The notes under the pieces were generated by a model. That model was not told the DNA's origin. It did no database searches and worked only from the letters and a program-made list of their open reading frames with translations. 14,903 bases of DNA from NCBI GenBank assembly GCA_035604035.1, contig DATNJF010000108.1, forward strand, positions 1-14,903. The letters are read 5' to 3'. This DNA is from DATARH01 sp035604035. GTDB taxonomy: Bacteria > Pseudomonadota > Alphaproteobacteria > ATCC43930 > CGMCC-115725. Shown here piece by piece: positions 10,673-14,903 of this stretch (the stretch's first letter is position 1; each line of letters begins with the position of its first letter). Made by a program: the position numbers and the translations under genes.

Positions 10673-11833
10673 TCAGAAAGCGCGGCGCAGCTCGTCGGCG
10701 AGGTCGGTCTTTTCCCAGGAGAACGCGCCATTCGGCTCTGGGTCGCGGCCAAAATGGCCGTAGGACGAGGTCGGTGTGTAGATCGGCTTGTTGAGCCCGA
10801 GATGGGTGCGGATGCCGCGCGGCGACAAATCCATCAGCTCGTTGAGCACGCGCCCCAGCTTCTCTTCGTCAACCGCGTCGCCGGTGCTGACGTAGAACGA
10901 CAGCGGCTTGGCAACTCCGATCGCGTAGGCGACCTGGATCGTGCAGTGATCGGCGATGCCGGAGGCGACCACGTTCTTGGCCAGATAGCGCGCCGCATAG
11001 GCGCCGGAGCGATCAACCTTGGTGGGGTCCTTGCCAGAAAAGGCGCCGCCACCATGCGGTGCGTAGCCGCCATAAGTGTCGACGATGATCTTGCGGCCGG
11101 TGAGACCGGCGTCGCCGTCGGGGCCGCCGATGACGAAGCGGCCGGTCGGGTTGACCAAAAAATCCTCTTCGCCGCACATCCAACCGTCGGGCAGCGTGTC
11201 GACGACGTAAGGGCGGACGATCTCGCGAACGTCCGACTGATCGACCTTCTCGGAGTGCTGGATCGACACCACGAACTTCGTCGCACCGACCGGTTTGTGA
11301 TTGGCGTATCGCAGCGTCACTTGGCTCTTTGAGTCGGGGCCGAGGTCGGGCGTCTTGCCGGCATGGCGCGCCTCCGACAACGATCGCAGGATCTTGTGCG
11401 CGTAGTAGATCGGCGCCGGCATCAGCGCCGGCGTGTCATTGCAGGCAAAACCGAACATCATGCCCTGGTCGCCGGCACCCTCGTCCTTGTTGCCGGACGC
11501 GTCGACACCTTGGGCGATATCGCTCGACTGATTGTGGACGTAGCAATCCACCGACGCCTTTTCCCAATGGAAATTGTCCTGCTCGTAGCCGATCTCGCGG
11601 ATCGCGTTACGGGCGACCGCGATCAGCTTCTCCGGCGTGATCGACGAGGGCCCGCGGGTCTCGCCGGCGATCACGACCTTGTTGGTCGTCACCAGGGTTT
11701 CGACACCGCAGCGCGCCTGCGGCTCGGCTGTCAGATAGGTATCGACGATGGCATCGGAGATGCGGTCGCAAATCTTGTCCGGGTGCCCTTCGGACACCGA
11801 CTCGCTGGTGAATACGAAATCGCGCTTGAGCAA
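10673..11833 (-). CDS. metK: S-adenosylmethionine synthetase
   Basis: MetK makes S-adenosylmethionine from methionine and ATP. The 386-residue protein is complete and highly conserved: FTSESVSEGHPDK at 8-20, GAGDQGMMFG at 119-128, the P-loop-like GGGAFSGKDPTKVDRS at 261-276, and TGDAVDEEKL near 317-326. The start is TTG at 11833: the conserved N-terminus begins a few residues later and no ATG or GTG occurs in frame before an upstream stop codon. GAGGG lies about 8 nt upstream. The 128-nt leader after the regulator gene can form two hairpins. It is followed by trmB after 4 nt. Confidence 0.98.
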   Translation of the reverse strand: MLKRDFVFTSESVSEGHPDKICDRISDAIVDTYLTAEPQARCGVETLVTTNKVVIAGETRGPSSITPEKLIAVARNAIREIGYEQDNFHWEKASVDCYVHNQSSDIAQGVDASGNKDEGAGDQGMMFGFACNDTPALMPAPIYYAHKILRSLSEARHAGKTPDLGPDSKSQVTLRYANHKPVGATKFVVSIQHSEKVDQSDVREIVRPYVVDTLPDGWMCGEEDFLVNPTGRFVIGGPDGDAGLTGRKIIVDTYGGYAPHGGGAFSGKDPTKVDRSGAYAARYLAKNVVASGIADHCTIQVAYAIGVAKPLSFYVSTGDAVDEEKLGRVLNELMDLSPRGIRTHLGLNKPIYTPTSSYGHFGRDPEPNGAFSWEKTDLADELRRAF

Positions 11834-11849
11834 GAGACAGCCCTCTTCA

Positions 11850-11886
11850 AACGGCCGGGTCGAGAACCCAGCGCCGGGTGGCCGTT
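11850..11886 (-). promoter_or_regulatory. metK leader hairpin with alternative pairings
   Basis: AACGGCC (11850-11856) is complementary to GGCCGTT (11880-11886). Inside, GGGT at 11857-11860 pairs with ACCC at 11866-11869 across a 5-nt loop, while a second GGGT at 11876-11879 could compete for the same ACCC. The structure ends just upstream of the metK ribosome-binding site (GAGGG). It may be a regulatory leader or an operator; it does not match a SAM riboswitch class that I can confirm by eye. Confidence 0.35.
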
Positions 11887-11912
11887 GTCGAATGTCGAGT
11901 CGCAGCCGTCAA
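11884..11912 (-). promoter_or_regulatory. Candidate metK promoter (weak -10)
   Basis: TTGACG at 11907-11912 is a good -35 and lies right after the 11913-11931 hairpin. With 17-nt spacing the -10 would be GACAAC (11884-11889), only three of six matches. If it is used, the transcript starts near 11877, inside the leader hairpin described above, so the two calls partly exclude each other. Confidence 0.3.
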
Positions 11913-11931
11913 GCCCGATCTTATATCGGGC
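11913..11931 (-). terminator. Hairpin downstream of the XRE regulator gene
   Basis: GCCCGAT (11913-11919) and ATCGGGC (11925-11931) form a perfect 7-bp stem around a 5-nt loop, beginning 30 nt past the regulator stop. It is followed by TTGACG rather than a U-run, so termination would be partial or factor-dependent. It separates the regulator gene from the metK leader. Confidence 0.4.
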
Positions 11932-11961
11932 CGACGTTACATCGTGTGGGTGGCGCCGCGA

Positions 11962-12414
11962 TTAGTCCGGCAGGCTGTCGGAGTCGGCGGCGAGCGCCTT
12001 TGCCAAATCAGACAGGCGGCGGCGCACGGTGGCGTTATCGATCTGAAAGTAGGCGCCGATAAGCTCGCGCGTATCGCGTCTGCCCAGCAGGTCGGAATCA
12101 AAAGCCTCCTGAGCGGATTCCGCAAACCCGCCGAGCGGCGCCGCGCGCACCGGATCGGTGGTGTCGAAGAAGAACTGCACCGGGACGTCGAGGATCCGGC
12201 TCAACTCGTGCAGGCGGCTGGCACTGATCCGGTTGGCCCCCCGCTCGTATTTTTGTACCTGCTGGAAGGTGAGGTTGAGCGCTTCGCCAAGCTTCTCCTG
12301 GCTGAGCGCCATCATATTGCGCCGCAACCGTACGCGAGAGCCGACATGAACGTCGGTCGGGTCGGGCCGGTCTGATTTGCGCCGACCGGGTCGTCGCGGC
12401 GTCCGGGTAGCCAT
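11962..12414 (-). CDS. XRE/Cro-CI family helix-turn-helix regulator
   Basis: This is a 150-residue DNA-binding protein. Residues 1-22 are basic and probably disordered. An HTH_3 domain covers about 23-84 (VGSRVRLRRNMMALSQEKLG, then LTFQQVQKYERGANRIS), with the typical recognition-helix stretch QQVQKYERG, and VPVQFFFD at 77-84. The C-terminal part (85-150) is helical and resembles alphaproteobacterial relatives with a RRLSDLAKAL-type end. I do not recognise a specific target. It has its own promoter candidate, with a palindrome in the spacer that suggests autoregulation. Its position between lnt and metK makes metK a possible target, which is inference. The ATG at 12414 has GGAGG about 12 nt upstream, a long spacing. 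Confidence 0.93.
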   Translation of the reverse strand: MATRTPRRPGRRKSDRPDPTDVHVGSRVRLRRNMMALSQEKLGEALNLTFQQVQKYERGANRISASRLHELSRILDVPVQFFFDTTDPVRAAPLGGFAESAQEAFDSDLLGRRDTRELIGAYFQIDNATVRRRLSDLAKALAADSDSLPD

Positions 12415-12445
12415 AAGGTGCGCTCGCCTCCAAGTAGAGGCGCGC

Positions 12446-12475
12446 TTGATAGATCATACGATTGTATGCGGTCAA
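12446..12475 (-). promoter_or_regulatory. Promoter of the XRE regulator gene
   Basis: TTGACC (12470-12475) and TATCAA (12446-12451), read on the minus strand, are separated by 18 nt. The predicted start of transcription is near 12438, leaving a short leader to the ATG at 12414. The surrounding bases are locally AT-rich, unlike the coding sequence on both sides. It lies in the 89-bp gap between lnt and the regulator. Confidence 0.55.
12455..12468. promoter_or_regulatory. Operator candidate in the regulator promoter
   Basis: CATAC-GATT-GTATG is a perfect inverted repeat with 5-bp arms and a 4-bp centre. It lies wholly between the -35 and -10 elements of the regulator gene. That position fits a repressor site, and the obvious candidate is the XRE protein itself, since this family binds short palindromes as dimers. 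Confidence 0.5.
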
Positions 12476-12503
12476 CACCGGATACTTACGGGGGTATGCC
12501 GGG

Positions 12504-14144
12504 TTAGCGGGGCCGACGCAGGAAGGTCGATCCGTGCGCGATCGCGCTGCCGGCAAGCAGCAGGATGAGGAACAACCAGTCGCCGAATCGGCCGTACGGC
12601 GTGACCGAGCCTGCGGCCGGCAATGCGACATCCGCATGGCCGATCGCGTCGAGGTTCGTGTGCGCCAAGACCCGGCCTTGCGCGTCGACGACGCCGGTGA
12701 TGCCGTTATTGGCGACCCGGATCAGCGGCAGCCCTTCCTCGACGGCGCGGGTGCGCGCCATCGCGAAATGCTGGTAGGGGCCGGCGCTGCGCCCATACCA
12801 GGCATCGTTGGAGACGTTGAGGATCCAGGCCGGACGGTCGTGTGAGTCGAGCACGGCGCCGGGAAAGATCGCCTCGTAGCAAATCAGCGGCGAAAACGGC
12901 GGCAGGTTGCCGAGCGCGAGGGTCCGCGGCCCGGGGCCGGCGCTCAGATCGATCACGCCCGGGGTGAACTTCTTGATCGGCAGCCAATTGCTGAGCGGCA
13001 TGTATTCGCCGAACGGCACCAGATGCGCCTTGTCGTACTGGGCGGACATCCGGCCCGATCCGTCGATCGCGTCGATACTGTTCCATACCGCCGTCACCGC
13101 GAGCGGTAGCGGCGGCCCGCGCAGCGCCCCGGTCAGGACGTAGCCGTCGGGCGGCACGACCGCGGCAATGGCGTCGCGATGCCCGGCGTCGCGCTCGAGC
13201 AGATAGGTCGCCGCCGCTTCCGGCCAGATCACAGCGGCGAGCCTGTGATCGGCGGGAGCGGTGCTGAGCTCGGTCAGGCGATGGAAATTGGCTTCGGCCT
13301 CGGCGGCGTTCCACTTGTTGGTCTGGGAAATCGAGGGCTGCACCAGGCGTAGCCAAGTATCGGTCGTGACCGACGGCAACAGGCTCAGCCGTAACGCTCC
13401 GGCGCCTGCTGGAACGAGGATTAGCGCCGCCGCGGCAATGCCCGGTAGATAACGCCGAGCGGGGCTCAGCGGGGTGAGCGACGGTGCGCCGAACAGCGCT
13501 GGCAGGCAGGCGGCGAGCACGGTCAGAAAGCTCAGGCCGTAAATCCCAACCCAAGCGGTCGTCTGCAGCATCGCCAAGGCGCCGGGAAATCCGCCCGCCC
13601 AGACATAGCCGACCAGGTTCCAAGGAAAACCGGTCAAAACATGGCCGCGCAGCCACTCGGCGATGGCCCACGTCACCGCGAAGGCACAAATCCGCGCGAG
13701 GCCCGTCGCGCCCAAGCGGAGGCGCGCCAAACCGGCCGCGTAGGTCCCGAGTGCGACGAAGACCGAAAGCAGCACCGGCAGCCCGAGTAGTCCGAACGGC
13801 AAGGCCCACCAATAGCGGGCGATGTCGACGAACAGCGCCACCGCGACCCAATACAGTCCGGCGGTGAAGTAGCCGAGACCGAAAACATAGCCGAGTCTGG
13901 CCGCGGCCCACGGTGTCGCGCCACCCTCGTCGAGCCACAGGTAAAGCGGGAAGACCACGAAAATCACCGGGGTCATATCGACCGGCGGCAAGCCGGCGGC
14001 GAGCAGCGCGCCAAGCGCCAAGGCGGTCAGATAGCGCCGCCAGCCCGCGAGCGACGCCATTTCCTGCGCGATGCGGCACAAGGGCGTCACCAGCCGCGCA
14101 CCGGGCCGAACGCGCAAGGCCGAGACCTCTTGCAGATCGTTCAT
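12504..14144 (-). CDS. lnt: Apolipoprotein N-acyltransferase
   Basis: Lnt transfers the third acyl chain from phospholipid to the N-terminal cysteine of lipoproteins, at the periplasmic face of the inner membrane. The 546-residue protein has several hydrophobic segments over about 38-255, a nitrilase-like catalytic domain over about 262-500, and a final membrane segment near 522-537. The Glu-Lys-Cys triad is intact: Glu309 in VIWPEA, Lys372 in YDKAHLVPFGEY and Cys422 in LICYEAIFP; NVSNDAWYG and ARTRAVEEGLPLIRVANNG also match. The ATG at 14144 overlaps the corC stop (ATGA), supporting coupling. It gives about 28 residues before the usual family start, so ATG at residue 29 (14060) is an alternative. 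corC-lnt adjacency is widespread in proteobacteria. Confidence 0.97.
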   Translation of the reverse strand: MNDLQEVSALRVRPGARLVTPLCRIAQEMASLAGWRRYLTALALGALLAAGLPPVDMTPVIFVVFPLYLWLDEGGATPWAAARLGYVFGLGYFTAGLYWVAVALFVDIARYWWALPFGLLGLPVLLSVFVALGTYAAGLARLRLGATGLARICAFAVTWAIAEWLRGHVLTGFPWNLVGYVWAGGFPGALAMLQTTAWVGIYGLSFLTVLAACLPALFGAPSLTPLSPARRYLPGIAAAALILVPAGAGALRLSLLPSVTTDTWLRLVQPSISQTNKWNAAEAEANFHRLTELSTAPADHRLAAVIWPEAAATYLLERDAGHRDAIAAVVPPDGYVLTGALRGPPLPLAVTAVWNSIDAIDGSGRMSAQYDKAHLVPFGEYMPLSNWLPIKKFTPGVIDLSAGPGPRTLALGNLPPFSPLICYEAIFPGAVLDSHDRPAWILNVSNDAWYGRSAGPYQHFAMARTRAVEEGLPLIRVANNGITGVVDAQGRVLAHTNLDAIGHADVALPAAGSVTPYGRFGDWLFLILLLAGSAIAHGSTFLRRPR

Positions 14145-14903
14145 TTACCGGCGATGGCGGCGGGCAGACCGCGTACCCTGAGCCGTTTGATCCGGCGCGG
14201 GTCGGCGTCCAGGACCTCGAACTCGATCCCGCCCGGATGCGGGATCACCTCGCCGCGCCGCGGCACCCGGCCGGCGAGCGTGAATACCAGCCCGCCTAGC
14301 GTATCGACCTCTTCATGGTCGCCGTTATGGCGCAAGAGGGCGCCGCGCCGCTCTTCGAGCGTCTCGATCGGGATGCGGGCATCGGCGATGACGCTGCCGT
14401 CGGGCCGCTCGATCAGGATCGGGGTCTCGTCGACGTCGTGCTCGTCCTCGATATCGCCGACGATCTCCTCGATCAAATCCTCGATCGTCACCAACCCATC
14501 GATGCCGCCGAACTCGTCGACGACCATGGCGATATGGGTGCGCGTTTGGCGCATCTGCACCAGAAGGTCGAACACCGCCAGCGACGGTGCGACAACCAGC
14601 ACCTTGCGCAGCATCGGCGCGAGTTTGACCGTGCGGCGGTCGGCGACTGGGGCAAGCACGTCCTTGACGTGGACGAAGCCGAGCACGTCATCGAGCGTCT
14701 CGCGATAGACGGGCACGCGCGAATGGCCGTGCTCGATCATCAGTTTGACCAGCTCGTCGAACGGCCGCTCGATTTCGAAAGCGATGACGTCGACGCGCGG
14801 CACCATCACGTCGGCGGCGTTGCGGTCGTGGACCTTGAGGACATTGCCGATCAACACGCGTTCTTGCGGTGTGATCTGGCTTTCGTCGTCGGCGTCGCTT
14901 GGC
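14141..14903 (-). CDS. CBS-domain protein of the CorC/YbeX family (5' end missing)
   Basis: The reading frame is open to the right edge, so the first residues are lost; 253 residues remain. It is a soluble CorC/YbeX-type protein rather than a membrane hemolysin: no membrane segment is visible. Two CBS domains cover about 33-90 (DVMVPR, then GHSRVPVY) and 95-150, with the signature DEFGGIDGLVTIEDLIEEIVGDIEDE region near 128-155. A C-terminal CorC/HlyC domain runs to about 245 (VDTLGGLVFTLAGRVPRRGE). The family is linked to Mg/Co efflux and, in E. coli, to ribosome metabolism beside YbeY. The visible context (lnt overlapping by 4 nt) matches a ybeY-corC-lnt arrangement, but ybeY would lie outside the window. 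Confidence 0.94.
   Translation of the reverse strand, partial: PSDADDESQITPQERVLIGNVLKVHDRNAADVMVPRVDVIAFEIERPFDELVKLMIEHGHSRVPVYRETLDDVLGFVHVKDVLAPVADRRTVKLAPMLRKVLVVAPSLAVFDLLVQMRQTRTHIAMVVDEFGGIDGLVTIEDLIEEIVGDIEDEHDVDETPILIERPDGSVIADARIPIETLEERRGALLRHNGDHEEVDTLGGLVFTLAGRVPRRGEVIPHPGGIEFEVLDADPRRIKRLRVRGLPAAIAGK

Noticed and set aside
11863..11892. SAM/SAH riboswitch in the metK leader
   Set aside because: A short ACAACGGC...GGCG resemblance to the core as I remember it is present, but the enclosing P1 stem and the GGAG pseudoknot partner are not, and such strings arise easily in GC-rich DNA.

Overview
The window looks like chromosomal core DNA from a GC-rich alphaproteobacterium, probably close to Rhodospirillales. 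Every gene with a recognisable product lies on the minus strand. I infer the taxonomy from gene order (corC-lnt-XRE regulator-metK-trmB-rimP-nusA-ylxR/L7Ae-infB-rbfA-truB-rpsO-pnp), from the long charged N-terminus of IF2 and from the fused YlxR-L7Ae protein. I see no insertion sequence, phage gene, CRISPR array, tRNA or rRNA, and no undescribed multi-gene system. The unusual signals are in start codons, leaders and spacers.

In transcription order (high to low coordinates), the window opens inside a CBS-domain CorC-family gene whose stop overlaps lnt (apolipoprotein N-acyltransferase). Next come a small XRE-type regulator with its own promoter and a palindromic operator candidate, metK (SAM synthetase, TTG start) and trmB (a SAM-dependent tRNA methyltransferase). 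A clear intrinsic terminator follows trmB and sits just before rimP.

The second block, rimP to pnp, is the classic transcription/translation operon: RimP and RbfA (30S maturation), NusA (elongation/termination), YlxR-L7Ae (RNA binding), IF2 (initiation), TruB (tRNA psi55), S15 and PNPase (RNA decay). Its genes overlap or lie within 13 nt of each other, except for a 202-bp rpsO-pnp spacer that can form three consecutive hairpins in the transcript. The terminator in front of rimP lies downstream of the best promoter candidate, so it may act as an attenuator for this operon.

After pnp there is a long palindrome overlapping its stop codon, then two REP-like palindromic repeats in opposite orientation, then the 5' part of a glycerophosphodiester phosphodiesterase gene that runs off the left edge.

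The most notable gene-level oddity is ylxR. Its conserved N-terminal motif lies upstream of any ATG, GTG or TTG, and the best placed start is an ACG codon 8 nt after a perfect AAGGAG.
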